Assembly: GCA_036676455.1 (NCBI GenBank)
Contig: JAKFCW010000022.1
Location: 24,850-88,849 of the forward strand
Reading direction: 5' to 3'
Origin: UBA4093 sp036676455
GTDB lineage: Bacteria > Cyanobacteriota > Sericytochromatia > S15B-MN24 > UBA4093
DNA length: 64,000 nt
Shown here: positions 41,451-50,016 of the stretch, one piece after another
Position numbering within the stretch: the first letter of the stretch is position 1
How the letters are laid out: every line of letters starts with the position of its first letter
Notes under the pieces: model-generated
Told to the model about the DNA's origin: nothing
Database searches by the model: none
The model's input: only the letters and a program-made list of their open reading frames with translations
Position numbers and translations under genes: made by a program

Positions 41451-42254
41451 ATGAGAGCACACAAAGGCGTCTTGAACCTGGTGGTGGCCATGGCGCTCAC
41501 CGCGGGTCTGGTTGGCTGTGGAACCCCTGGCACGGCCTCGTACGCCACGTACAACAGCTCCTCGGCAGCGGTGTCCGAGCAGGAAGCCCTCCAGATCAAG
41601 TCCTTCAACGACGGTGGCCTGCTCGACCTCTTGCCGCTCGAGGAGTTCGAGGACGAGGATTTCGGCATGGCGTCCGATGGTGAGGAATCTCTCGCGGACG
41701 AGCCCATCCTGGATGCGGCGGCGATCGCCGGCAAGTCCACCACTAAGATCGGCTACGTCCGCTCGGTGGAGGACGGCAAGTTCTTCCTCCAGGTGACGAA
41801 GGGCATCTTCAAGAAGCAGGAGCTCGCTTTCCCCCTGGTCGCCTCCTCCGAGGAGCTGGGAATGAAGCTCGCGAAGCTGCTCAACAAGCGTGTCATCATC
41901 CGCGGCAAGACCGTGGATAAGCAAACCGTCACCCTGACCCGCGCGTTCCAGATTCCCTCGATGTCCATCCTCTCCGATTTGTTGAATACCGGTAAGATCA
42001 AGGGCAAGATCTACGATGCTCGCACCATGCAGGCCCTGGATGAAGCCAACATCACCGTGCGGTCCCTATCCAACGGCCGCCTGTACCGGGTGACCTCGCG
42101 CCGCAACGGCTCGTTCAACCTCTCCCGCCTGGCGCCTGGCGATTACACCCTGGAAGTCTCGCTCGCCGGCTACGGCCGCAACGGCGTCGCCAAGATCACC
42201 GTTCAGAAGCGCAAGGCAAGCACCTCCAACGTCTCGCTCGCCTCGGGCCTCTAA
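41451..42254 (+). CDS. Lipoprotein with carboxypeptidase-regulatory-like domain
   Basis: 267 aa from ATG 41451, with GGAGG six bases upstream. Lipobox at TAGLVGC (about residue 23). The middle part is acidic (EEFEDEDFGMASDGEESLADE) and then beta-rich (KIGYVRSVEDGKFFLQVTKG). The last 85 residues form a CarboxypepD_reg-like beta sandwich: KIYDARTMQALDEANITVRS, YRVTSRRNGSFNLSRLAPGD, YTLEVSLAGYGRNGVAKITV. Such domains occur on surface and outer-membrane proteins. No enzymatic residues are visible. Single gene with its own strong terminator. Confidence 0.78.
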   Translation: MRAHKGVLNLVVAMALTAGLVGCGTPGTASYATYNSSSAAVSEQEALQIKSFNDGGLLDLLPLEEFEDEDFGMASDGEESLADEPILDAAAIAGKSTTKIGYVRSVEDGKFFLQVTKGIFKKQELAFPLVASSEELGMKLAKLLNKRVIIRGKTVDKQTVTLTRAFQIPSMSILSDLLNTGKIKGKIYDARTMQALDEANITVRSLSNGRLYRVTSRRNGSFNLSRLAPGDYTLEVSLAGYGRNGVAKITVQKRKASTSNVSLASGL

Positions 42255-42276
42255 CCCTCACTTCATTCGCAAGCGT

Positions 42277-42314
42277 GACGCCCACCGGTCCAACCGGTGG
42301 GCGTCAAGCTTTTG
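42277..42314 (+). terminator. Terminator after lipoprotein gene
   Basis: GACGCCCACCGG (42277-42288) pairs with CCGGTGGGCGTC (42294-42305), loop of five, then AAGCTTTTGG. It also faces the convergent holA transcript. Confidence 0.75.
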
Positions 42315-42334
42315 GATGGAAAGGTAATCGCGGG

Positions 42335-43369
42335 CTAAGCGGCCAGCATGCGCGAGACCATGACCTCAAAGGTCAGGGCCAGCTGGTCTCTTCCTCGGCC
42401 CGTCTTGATGGCCATCTCGGCGTCGAGCAACGCGGCGAGGGCTTTTTGCAGCTGAGCGGAGTTCCAGCGCTTGAGGCGGGTCAGTTCATGAGGGACCCGG
42501 CCCGGTTTCCAGCCCATCTCCTGGGCCAGGGCCACGTTGTCGAGGCCGCGCTCGGAGAGGTGCTTGGCCTTGTGCCAGCCGCGCAGCATGGTCGAGAGGG
42601 TGGCCAGGACCCGTTCCGGCTTGTCGAGGGTGAGCAGGCGGTTGAAGCGACTGATGGTGCCCAGGGCATCGCGCTGCGCGAGGCTGTCGAGCACCGCGAA
42701 GACATCCGCCTCGCTGGGGGCCGACATCACCAGCACGGCGTCCATGGTGATGGGGGCGCCGTCCGTGTAGAGTGCCAGCTTCGCGATTTCGCTCTGCAGC
42801 CTCCAGCGGTCGCCGGAGGTGGAAGCTATCAGCGCCTCGATGGCTTGAGGCTGGATGCCGACACCGAGCTGCTGCGCGTACTCCGAGATCCAGGCCTTCG
42901 AGCCATCCTGGTTCCAAGGGGTATCGGTCAGCGAGAACTCGCGGACCGTGGCCTTGGTGACGGCGATCTTGGTGAGCGCCTTGCGCTTGTCGAGCTTGCC
43001 TTCGACGATCAGGAGCAGGTGGCAATTCGGGGGCAGGCCTTGCTCGAAGAGAGCCGTCAGTGCGCTGCCGTCGGCATCCTCGCTAGGAGGGGCGCTCGCG
43101 GCGGCCTCGTCAGGCGTTGCCGCCTCTTCCTTGTCCTTCTTGCGGCCGTCGAAGAAGCGGCAATTGCGCACGACCACCAGCCGGCCTCCCGGTCCGAAGG
43201 GGGGCGTCGCCGCCGAGGCCGCGACCATGCTGGCATCGGCGTCGCCGTCCAGGACCTGCAGGTTCATGGCGGCGAAGCCCGGATCGACCACCTTCGAGAC
43301 GAAGGCCTCCTCGAACTGGCGCTGCTTGTGGGTGTCGTCTCCCCAGACGAGGGTGAAGGAGGGGATCAT
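42335..43369 (-). CDS. holA: DNA polymerase III delta subunit
   Basis: 344 aa, full length for HolA. N-terminal SFTLVWGDDTHKQRQFEEAF (the family's F-x-L-x-G-x-D start), RLVVVRNCRFFDG, then CHLLLIVEGKLDKRKALTKI and a C-terminal helical domain (VFAVLDSLAQRDALGTISRF, RLKRWNSAQLQKALAALLDA). Delta opens the beta clamp within the clamp loader. An acidic, Ala-rich insertion (about 80-105) is unusual. The start overlaps the uppS stop by four bases, so it is coupled to the lysA-cdaA-ybbR-uppS operon as its last gene. Confidence 0.9.
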   Translation of the reverse strand: MIPSFTLVWGDDTHKQRQFEEAFVSKVVDPGFAAMNLQVLDGDADASMVAASAATPPFGPGGRLVVVRNCRFFDGRKKDKEEAATPDEAAASAPPSEDADGSALTALFEQGLPPNCHLLLIVEGKLDKRKALTKIAVTKATVREFSLTDTPWNQDGSKAWISEYAQQLGVGIQPQAIEALIASTSGDRWRLQSEIAKLALYTDGAPITMDAVLVMSAPSEADVFAVLDSLAQRDALGTISRFNRLLTLDKPERVLATLSTMLRGWHKAKHLSERGLDNVALAQEMGWKPGRVPHELTRLKRWNSAQLQKALAALLDAEMAIKTGRGRDQLALTFEVMVSRMLAA

Positions 43370-44133
43370 GCTTTCCCCGGACGGCCCCCGTAGCGGCGTT
43401 GGCGCCCCTGGTAATCGACCAGGGCCGCATGGAAGTCGCCCCTGCGGAAGTCGGGCCAGTAGGTGGGGGTCACGTGAATCTCGGTGTAGGCGAGCTGCCA
43501 GAGCAGGTAGTTGCTGATGCGATTCTCGCCGCTGGTGCGGATCAAGAGGTCGGGATCGGGCTGGCCGGCGGTGTAGCAGTAGTCCGCGAGGTCCTTCTCG
43601 GTTAGCGTGGCGGGATCCAGGGCGCCCTCCTTGGCTTCCATGGCCACCTGGCGAACCATCTCCAGGATCTCGCGGCGGCCGCCGTAGTTGAGGGCGATGT
43701 TCAGGACGAGGTGGGTGTTGCCGGCCGTTTTGGCCTCCGCCTTGGCGATCACCTCCTGGAGTCGGGCGTCGAGCTCGTCGATCTGGCCGATGAAGCGCAT
43801 CCGGACGCCGTTGGCATGCAGCGTCTCGACCTCCTTGGTAAGCGCCTCGCTGAACAGATTCCAGAGGTAGGTGACCTCTTCGTCGGAGCGCGACCAGTTC
43901 TCGGTCGAGAAGGCGTAGACCGTGAGGTAGGGGATCTTCAGCTCCAGACAGTACTTGACTGTCTCGCGCAGCGTCTCGACGCCAGCCTTGTGCCCCAGTT
44001 TTCCAGGAAGGAGCCGGTTGAGGGCCCAGCGGCGGTTCCCGTCCATGATCACGGCGACGTGGCGGGGCAGGCGGGCTCGATCGAGCCCGTCCCAGCGGCT
44101 CAGATCCTCGACTTTGCTCAGTTTAGATGACAT
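43366..44133 (-). CDS. uppS: Isoprenyl (undecaprenyl diphosphate) synthase
   Basis: 255 aa cis-prenyltransferase. The catalytic stretch HVAVIMDGNRRWALNRLLPG (Asp31 and the diphosphate-binding GNRRWA), LTVYAFSTENWSRS, LNIALNYGGRREI and DLLIRTSGENRISNYLLWQL are all present. It condenses eight isopentenyl diphosphates with farnesyl diphosphate to make the C55 carrier lipid of peptidoglycan and surface glycans. It starts 23 bases after the YbbR gene and overlaps holA. The order lysA-cdaA-uppS is, as I recall, also found in cyanobacteria. Confidence 0.96.
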   Translation of the reverse strand: MSSKLSKVEDLSRWDGLDRARLPRHVAVIMDGNRRWALNRLLPGKLGHKAGVETLRETVKYCLELKIPYLTVYAFSTENWSRSDEEVTYLWNLFSEALTKEVETLHANGVRMRFIGQIDELDARLQEVIAKAEAKTAGNTHLVLNIALNYGGRREILEMVRQVAMEAKEGALDPATLTEKDLADYCYTAGQPDPDLLIRTSGENRISNYLLWQLAYTEIHVTPTYWPDFRRGDFHAALVDYQGRQRRYGGRPGKA

Positions 44134-44156
44134 CTCGACTCCAACAGGTGGGGCGG

Positions 44157-44531
44157 CTACGGGGTAACGACATGGACTTCGGAAGGGATTACTTGGTAAC
44201 GGACACCGGCAGGGACCGACACGTGGACCGGGTAGCGCGATCGGGCGCTGCCGCGGTGACGGAGGTCGACGAAGGCCTCAAGCTGGCCTTCCTCGAGGTG
44301 TTCGATGGCTTTGCGCGGACCCTCGATGGTCACTTCCGCCCGCGAGGGCTGGAGCGTGACTTGCTCCGGGGTGCGCGCGTTCTTGACTTCGATGGGCAGG
44401 GTGATTTTCCGCACGCCGGTCTCGATGCGTTGCCAGGGGCCGACGAAGAGCCAGAGGGCGATCGCCATCAGGACCGCGATCACGCGCAGCCCGGAGTTGC
44501 TTTCATCTCGCCTGGTGAATTGCTTGATCAT
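44157..44531 (-). CDS. YbbR-domain membrane protein (CdaR-like)
   Basis: 124 aa: a basic N-terminus, one transmembrane helix (GLRVIAVLMAIALWLFVGPW, about 14-33), and one YbbR domain outside the membrane (ITLPIEVKNARTPEQVTLQP, AEVTIEGPRKAIEHLEEGQL). In Firmicutes CdaR, with several YbbR domains, controls the diadenylate cyclase CdaA encoded just upstream. Here there is a single domain, the shortest workable form. It starts seven bases after cdaA. A regulator of CdaA is the natural inference. Confidence 0.85.
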   Translation of the reverse strand: MIKQFTRRDESNSGLRVIAVLMAIALWLFVGPWQRIETGVRKITLPIEVKNARTPEQVTLQPSRAEVTIEGPRKAIEHLEEGQLEAFVDLRHRGSARSRYPVHVSVPAGVRYQVIPSEVHVVTP

Positions 44532-44538
44532 CGATCGT

Positions 44539-45387
44539 CTACGACTTGCGGAAGAGGAAGAGGTTGTTGAGGTTGAGCGTCATGGTGGGAGCCTTGGGGC
44601 TCTGCACCATGCCCGAAAGCACGACGCGCAGGTCGTCCTCGGTGAGGTGGCGCTGAAGCTGGCCCATGTGCGCGACCGAGATGACTCCCGTCTCCTCGGA
44701 CACGACCACGGCCACCGCGTCGGTGGTCTCGGTGAGTCCCAGAGCGGCCCGGTGGCGGGTGCCAATGGGGCGCTTGTGCGTGCGGCGGAAGCTCTCGGAA
44801 AGGGGTAGCAACGCGCCGGCTGCCGCGATCCGGTCGCCGCGGATGATCACCGCCCCGTCGTGCAGCGGCGACTGGGTATGGAAGATGCTGGACAGCAGGT
44901 CCGAGCTGACCAGCGCCTGCAGGGGGGTGCCCGTCTCGATGAACTCCTGCAGGCCGGTCTGACGCTCCAGGATGATCAGGGCGCCGATCTTGCGCGAGCT
45001 GAGCTGGCGGACGGCGAGGATGATCTCGTCGATGACCTTGCCCGGGTCCGGGGCCTTGCTGTTGAAGAGCTCGCTGCGGAAGAGTTCGCCCTGTCCGAGC
45101 AGGGAGAGGGCGCGCCGCAGCTCGGGCTGGAAGACCACCGGAATGGCGACTAGGATCATGGTGGCGGCGCTCTGAACGAGCCAGGTGATGGTGTTGAGGC
45201 CCAGCGCACGGCTCAGGAGGTAAGCGACCAGGAGCATCAGCATGCCGCGCAGCAGCTGGACTGCGCGCGTGCCCTTGATGAGCAGGAAGAGCCGGTACAG
45301 GATGAAGCTGACCAGCAGGATGTCGAGCAGGTCCTGCCAGCGCAGGTTCTCGACGAATTGGCGGAGGACTTCCAACCAGTAGGTCAC
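44539..45387 (-). CDS. cdaA: Diadenylate cyclase CdaA
   Basis: 282 aa. Three N-terminal transmembrane helices (about 18-85) anchor a DAC domain with the two hallmark motifs HDGAVIIRGD (DGA near residue 177) and GTRHRAALGLTE (RHR near 210), which hold two ATP molecules for 3',5'-cyclic di-AMP synthesis. FQPELRRALSLLGQG leads into the domain. Cyclic di-AMP controls potassium and osmolyte balance; a Kef-type antiporter is encoded later in the window. It overlaps the lysA stop by four bases. Confidence 0.95.
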   Translation of the reverse strand: MTYWLEVLRQFVENLRWQDLLDILLVSFILYRLFLLIKGTRAVQLLRGMLMLLVAYLLSRALGLNTITWLVQSAATMILVAIPVVFQPELRRALSLLGQGELFRSELFNSKAPDPGKVIDEIILAVRQLSSRKIGALIILERQTGLQEFIETGTPLQALVSSDLLSSIFHTQSPLHDGAVIIRGDRIAAAGALLPLSESFRRTHKRPIGTRHRAALGLTETTDAVAVVVSEETGVISVAHMGQLQRHLTEDDLRVVLSGMVQSPKAPTMTLNLNNLFLFRKS

Positions 45388-46730
45388 CGCAGGCCTCCGA
45401 GACGGTTGGGGAGGCGATCGCGGGAAACCACGTCGGCGAAGGTCTCGCGCTCACGGATCACCTCGGGATGCCCCTCGGCGACCAGGACCATCGCGGGCCG
45501 CGTCAGGCGGTTGTAGTTGGAGGCCATCGCGAAGCAGTACGCTCCGGTGCCCCAGACGACCAGGTGGTCGCCCGCCGACAGCTTCGGCAGGTCGATGTCC
45601 TTGATGAGGATGTCGCCGGACTCGCAGCACTTGCCGGCGATGGTGACCTGCTCCTCGGGGTCGCCGGCGATCACGCGGTCGGCCGTGTAGCGCGCGCCGT
45701 AGGTGATGACCCGGGGATTGTCGGGCATGCCGCCGTCGACCGCGACGTAGGTGCGCACGCCCGGAATCTCCTTGCGGGCGCCGACGGTGTAGACGGTGAC
45801 GCCGGCGGTCCCCACGATGGATCGGCCGGGCTCGACGATCAGCTTGGGCAGTGACAATCCGCGCTCCGAGCAGCCGCGGACCATCGCGAGCGAGATGGCC
45901 TCGATCGTTTCCGAGATGCTCGGGGGATCGTCGCTGGCTTCGTAGGCGATGCCCAGGCCGCCGCCGACGTCCAGTTCCTCGACCTTGAGGCCGTAGTCGC
46001 GCTCCAGCTTGGCGCTGAGGTCCAGCAGGACGTCCACGGTGGCCACGAACGGCTCGATGTCGAAAATCTGCGAGCCGACGTGGGCGTGCAGGCCGCGAAA
46101 GCGCAGCAGGGGGCGGCGAATGATGCGGCGCATGGCCTCTTCGAGTTGCTCGGGCAGGTCGAGGCCGAACTTGGAGTCGATCTCGCCCGTGCGGATGAAC
46201 TCGTGGGTATGGGCCTCGATGCCCGGCGTGACGCGCAGCAGGACGTTGGGACTGACGCCGATTTCCTCGGCCAGCGCCGAGAGCAGGTCGAGCTCGTCGA
46301 GGTTGTCGACGACGAAGCGGCCCACGCCTTCCTTGAGCGCGTAGCGCAGCTCTTCGGCGCTCTTGTTGTTGCCCTGGAAGTAGACGCTCTCCGCGGGGAT
46401 GCCGGCCTTCAGGACCGTGAAGAGCTCGCCGCCGGAGACCACTTCGGTGGAGAGGCCTTCCTCATGAATGAGCCGATTGACCGCCATGTTGCAGAGGGCC
46501 TTGCTGGCGTAGAGCACCTCGGAGGGGCCGGGGTAATGCTCGCGCACGGCTTGCAGGTAGGTGCGGCAGGCGCTCTGGATGGTGGCCTCGTCGAGGACGT
46601 AAAGCGGCGAGCCGTATGTCTTGACCAGCTCCGCGAGGTCCGATCCCCCGATTTCCCAGCGGCCTTCTGCGTTGATACGAGCCGTTACCGGGTGAATCAC
46701 CTGGTTCATGGTCGATTTTGCAAGGGGCAT
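45384..46730 (-). CDS. lysA: Diaminopimelate decarboxylase
   Basis: 448 aa PLP enzyme (fold type III). Lys77 in VLYASKALCNMAVNR is the Schiff-base lysine. Other marks: HAHVGSQIFDIEPF, ELDVGGGLGIAYEA, VEPGRSIVGTAGV and AGKCCESGDIL, which carries the catalytic Cys from the partner subunit. It converts meso-diaminopimelate to L-lysine, the last step of the pathway. ATG 46730 follows TAGGAG; ATG 46709 is also in frame. First gene of the operon with cdaA, ybbR, uppS and holA. Confidence 0.96.
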   Translation of the reverse strand: MPLAKSTMNQVIHPVTARINAEGRWEIGGSDLAELVKTYGSPLYVLDEATIQSACRTYLQAVREHYPGPSEVLYASKALCNMAVNRLIHEEGLSTEVVSGGELFTVLKAGIPAESVYFQGNNKSAEELRYALKEGVGRFVVDNLDELDLLSALAEEIGVSPNVLLRVTPGIEAHTHEFIRTGEIDSKFGLDLPEQLEEAMRRIIRRPLLRFRGLHAHVGSQIFDIEPFVATVDVLLDLSAKLERDYGLKVEELDVGGGLGIAYEASDDPPSISETIEAISLAMVRGCSERGLSLPKLIVEPGRSIVGTAGVTVYTVGARKEIPGVRTYVAVDGGMPDNPRVITYGARYTADRVIAGDPEEQVTIAGKCCESGDILIKDIDLPKLSAGDHLVVWGTGAYCFAMASNYNRLTRPAMVLVAEGHPEVIRERETFADVVSRDRLPNRLGGLR

Positions 46731-46844
46731 CCGAACTCCTACCGCGAGCGCCGTGGCTGGGGACCCGCCCCATCAGGAGCCTGGCTCTGGCGCAATCGAT
46801 GCGACGGATGACGGCTGGAAACACTGAACGGCGGTGCGTTTCTC

Positions 46845-46850
46845 AGTATA
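46845..46850 (-). promoter_or_regulatory. Possible lysA operon -10 element
   Basis: TATACT on the minus strand (46850-46845), about 115 bases before the lysA start. No good -35 is seen at 16-18 bases, so the call is tentative. Confidence 0.35.
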
Positions 46851-46931
46851 TCATGGTTCTCCCATGAAACAGCCCCTCCGCGCCATTCATGCCGAGACGA
46901 ATCGCTGAAGGCGAACGGGCGTCAAGGCGTG

Positions 46932-46940
46932 TGGTATGAT
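46932..46940 (+). promoter_or_regulatory. Extended -10 promoter of the nif3-like/der operon
   Basis: TGG-TATGAT (46932-46940) is a TGn-type extended -10; the first gene starts 36 bases later. No strong -35 is needed in this class. Confidence 0.45.
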
Positions 46941-46975
46941 GCCAGGGTATCCTCGCTAGCTCGGATCCTTAAACA

Positions 46976-48073
46976 ATGTACATTCGTGACCTTCTGGGCC
47001 GCATTGAGGCCCTGGCGCCGTTGTCACGCGCCGCCAACTGGGATAATTGCGGCCTGCAAGTCGGTTCGCCTGACGAGCCGCTTTCGGGCGTGCTCGTCAC
47101 GGTCAACCCCTCGCGCTCGGCCCTTCAGGCGGCGATCGCCCAGGGAGCCAATCTCGTCGTGGCGCACCATCCCTTGCTCTTCAAGGCCACCAAGGTGATC
47201 GACACCCGGCATGACCCGGGCCGCTCGGCCGCTCTCGCGCTGGCCCACGGCGTCACCGTCTACGCCGCGCATACCAACCTGGACTCCACCGCCTGCAACC
47301 ACCACCTCTCCCGGCTCTTCGGGATTCCCATGGATCGCCCCATCGAGGTCATGGGATCCGACGCCGTCTACCGGCTGGGAGTCGGCGTCCCCCCGACCCA
47401 TGTCGAGGGCTTGCTGCAGACCATGTGGGACGCCGGGGCGGGCCGCTCCGGCGCCTACGACATGGCCAGCTTCGTCGTCGACGGCGAGGCGTCCTACCGG
47501 CCGCTGCCGGGCAGCCACCCCGCCGAAGGCCGCGTCGGAGAATTGAACCGCGCGCCCCTGGTGCGCGCCGAGGTGCTGGTCAAGGCCGCGGATCTCGCCG
47601 CGGTCACCCGCGCCATGCACGCGCGTCATCCCTACGAGGAGCCCATCTACGACGTGATCCGCCTGGACAAGGCCGGCGAACCCTACGGCATCGGCCTCTG
47701 GGGCGAGCTTGACGAGCCCATGACCGTCGCCGAGGTCCTCGCGCGCGTCAAGCACGCGATCGCTCCGCGCAGCCTGCGCCTGGTCGGGGACGCCAGCCGC
47801 AAGGTCCGCCGCATCGGAGTCTGCTCCGGCTCCGGCGGGGATCTCGTCTACGACGCGTTGAAACAGGGCGTCGAATGTTTCATCACCGGGGAGCTGCGCT
47901 ACCACACGGCCCTCGACTGCCTGGATCGCGGTCTCGCCGTGATCGAGGCCGGTCACCAGGCCACCGAGCAGCCCGTCGTCGACTTCCTGGTCGACGCTCT
48001 CCGGCCCCACCTTCCCGCATCCATCCCGATCACGGGCTTCTTTGAGCCCGAACCCTTTGAGGTCATCCAATGA
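46976..48073 (+). CDS. Nif3-like dinuclear metal centre protein
   Basis: 365 aa, the long form with an inserted PII-like domain (YqfO type). Metal ligands: LVVAHHPLLFK (two His), VTVYAAHTNLDS (His and Asp), and the C-terminal ITGELRYHTALD and VIEAGHQATEQP. The insertion at about 130-240 (VLVKAADLAAVTRAMHARHP, YEEPIYDVIRL) is the CutA/PII-like lobe. These proteins form hexamers and bind two metals per subunit; the true substrate is not settled. The stop overlaps the der start as ATGA-type coupling (48070-48073). Confidence 0.92.
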   Translation: MYIRDLLGRIEALAPLSRAANWDNCGLQVGSPDEPLSGVLVTVNPSRSALQAAIAQGANLVVAHHPLLFKATKVIDTRHDPGRSAALALAHGVTVYAAHTNLDSTACNHHLSRLFGIPMDRPIEVMGSDAVYRLGVGVPPTHVEGLLQTMWDAGAGRSGAYDMASFVVDGEASYRPLPGSHPAEGRVGELNRAPLVRAEVLVKAADLAAVTRAMHARHPYEEPIYDVIRLDKAGEPYGIGLWGELDEPMTVAEVLARVKHAIAPRSLRLVGDASRKVRRIGVCSGSGGDLVYDALKQGVECFITGELRYHTALDCLDRGLAVIEAGHQATEQPVVDFLVDALRPHLPASIPITGFFEPEPFEVIQ

Positions 48074-49395
48074 AGAACCTTCCGGTCGTCGCCATCGTGG
48101 GCCGTCCCAACGTCGGCAAATCGACCTTCATCAATCGCCTGGTGGGATCCCGCGAGGCCATCGTCTACGATCAGCCCGGGGTCACCCGCGATCGCCTCTA
48201 CCTCCGCACCGACTGGAACGGCCGCGACTTCATCGTGATCGACACCGGCGGCATCGTGCCGGGCTCCGACGAGGAGCTGCTCAAGTCCATTGAAAAGCAA
48301 GCCCAGGCGGCCATGGAAGAGGCCGACCTCATCATCTTCGTCGTCGACGGAGACGCGGGCGTCACCCCGGTGGACGACGACATCGCCAACAAACTGCGCA
48401 CCACCAAGAAGCCCGTGCTCATCGCCGTCAACAAGCTCGACAAGGTCGAGGACGACCCCAAGGCCATGGAGTTCTACGCGATGGGCATCGGCGAGCCCCA
48501 CCCCATCTCGGCCATGCACGGCCACGGGATCGGCGACCTGCTCGACGTGATCGTCAAGACCTTCCCGCCCAAGACCGAAGCCGAAGAGAACGACAGCGAG
48601 CTCAAGATCGCGTTCGTGGGCCGTCCCAACGTCGGCAAGTCCTCCCTCACCAACGCCCTCCTGGGCGAGGAGCGCATGATCGTCTCCGACGTCTCGGGCA
48701 CCACCCGCGACGCCGTCGACACCCGCCTCCACTGGGAAGATCGCGATTTCCTGCTGGTCGACACCGCCGGCATCCGACGCAAGAGCAAGGTCGGCTTCGG
48801 GGTCGAGGGCTTCTCGGTCGTCCGCTCGCTCAAAGCCATGGACCGCGCCGACGTCGTCGTCATCCTGATTGACGCCGTCGATGGCGTCACCGAGCAGGAT
48901 CAGCGCATCGCCGGCATGGCCGAGGACTCCGGCAAGGCCGTCGTCATCGCCGTCAACAAGTGGGATCTGGTCCCCAAGGACACCCATACCATGCCCGCTT
49001 ACCGCAAGCAGCTGCTCGACGACCTCTATTACGTCCGCTGGGCTCCGGTCATCTTCATCTCGGCCAAGACCGGTCAGCGCGTCTCGCAGGTCCTGGAGTC
49101 CGCCGTGCTCGCCTCCGAGTCCAACGCCCGCCGCATCACCACCGGCGTGCTGAACGAGGTCATCACCGAGGCGCTCACGCTCACGCCGCCGCCCTCGGTC
49201 AAGGGACGCCGCCTGCGGATCTACTACTCGTCGCAGATCCGGACCAACCCGCCGACCTTCGCGATGTCCTGCAACGAGCCCGAGCTGGTCAGCGACCACT
49301 ACCGGCGCTACCTCGAGAACAAGATCCGCGAGGCCTTCGGCTTCGAGGGCTCGCCCATCCGGCTGCTCTTCCGTCCCCGCCGGGAGCGCGGTTAG
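48070..49395 (+). CDS. der: GTPase Der (EngA)
   Basis: 441 aa with two tandem G domains. The first has VGRPNVGKSTFINRL and IDTGG; the second has VGRPNVGKSSLTNAL, DTAGIRRKSK and NKWDL. The C-terminal KH-like domain (RIYYSSQIRTNPPTFAMSCN) contacts rRNA. Der is needed for late maturation of the 50S subunit. Full length for the family. It lies between the Nif3-like and plsY genes, with three bases to plsY. Confidence 0.97.
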   Translation: MKNLPVVAIVGRPNVGKSTFINRLVGSREAIVYDQPGVTRDRLYLRTDWNGRDFIVIDTGGIVPGSDEELLKSIEKQAQAAMEEADLIIFVVDGDAGVTPVDDDIANKLRTTKKPVLIAVNKLDKVEDDPKAMEFYAMGIGEPHPISAMHGHGIGDLLDVIVKTFPPKTEAEENDSELKIAFVGRPNVGKSSLTNALLGEERMIVSDVSGTTRDAVDTRLHWEDRDFLLVDTAGIRRKSKVGFGVEGFSVVRSLKAMDRADVVVILIDAVDGVTEQDQRIAGMAEDSGKAVVIAVNKWDLVPKDTHTMPAYRKQLLDDLYYVRWAPVIFISAKTGQRVSQVLESAVLASESNARRITTGVLNEVITEALTLTPPPSVKGRRLRIYYSSQIRTNPPTFAMSCNEPELVSDHYRRYLENKIREAFGFEGSPIRLLFRPRRERG

Positions 49396-49398
49396 CCG

Positions 49399-50016
49399 AT
49401 GGATCCCGCCCTTCCCCTCTCAGCGGGGCTTTCAGCCTTGGGGCTCGCGCTGGGCTCGTACGTGCTGGGGTCGGTCCCGTTCGCGCTGCTCATCGGACGC
49501 ATGCACGGGGTCGACATCCGGCAGCACGGAAGCGGCAACGTCGGCGCGACCAACGTGGTGAGAGTGCTGGGGCGCGGCCCCGGCATCCTCTGCTTCGTCC
49601 TCGACTTCCTCAAGGGTGTCGCGCCGGTCGCAGCAGGCCTGCTGCTCGGCCTTCCCCTCTGGGGAGTGCTGCTCGCGGCCGCCGCCACCATCCTCGGCCA
49701 TAGCCGCTCGATCTTCCTGGGCTTCAAGGGCGGCAAGTCCGTGGCCACGGGCGCGGGAACCATCGTCGCGATGGCTCCCTTGGCGGGCCTGGGGGCCCTG
49801 GCGCTCTGGGCCGTGGTCTTCTCGACCAGCCGGATCGTCTCGCTGGCCTCCATCACGGCGGCGCTCGCGCTACCCGTGCTGACCCTGCTGACGCGCCAGC
49901 CGCTGGAGGTCGTGGCCTTCTCGGCCGTCGCGGCTTTTTACGTCATCATCAGGCACCGCGAGAACATCCGGCGCCTTCGCGAGGGCAAAGAGCCCCGCAT
50001 GGAGCGCAAGAAATGA
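49399..50016 (+). CDS. plsY: Glycerol-3-phosphate acyltransferase PlsY
   Basis: 205 aa, five to six transmembrane helices. Motif 1 YVLGSVPFALLIGRMHGVDI continues with RQHGSGNVGATNVVRVLG; motif 2 LGFKGGKSVATGAGTIVA; the third is near the C-terminal VIIRHRENIRRLREGKE. It moves an acyl group from acyl phosphate to glycerol-3-phosphate, the first step of phospholipid synthesis. The stop overlaps the rsmA start by four bases. The partner plsX is not in the window. Confidence 0.96.
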   Translation: MDPALPLSAGLSALGLALGSYVLGSVPFALLIGRMHGVDIRQHGSGNVGATNVVRVLGRGPGILCFVLDFLKGVAPVAAGLLLGLPLWGVLLAAAATILGHSRSIFLGFKGGKSVATGAGTIVAMAPLAGLGALALWAVVFSTSRIVSLASITAALALPVLTLLTRQPLEVVAFSAVAAFYVIIRHRENIRRLREGKEPRMERKK

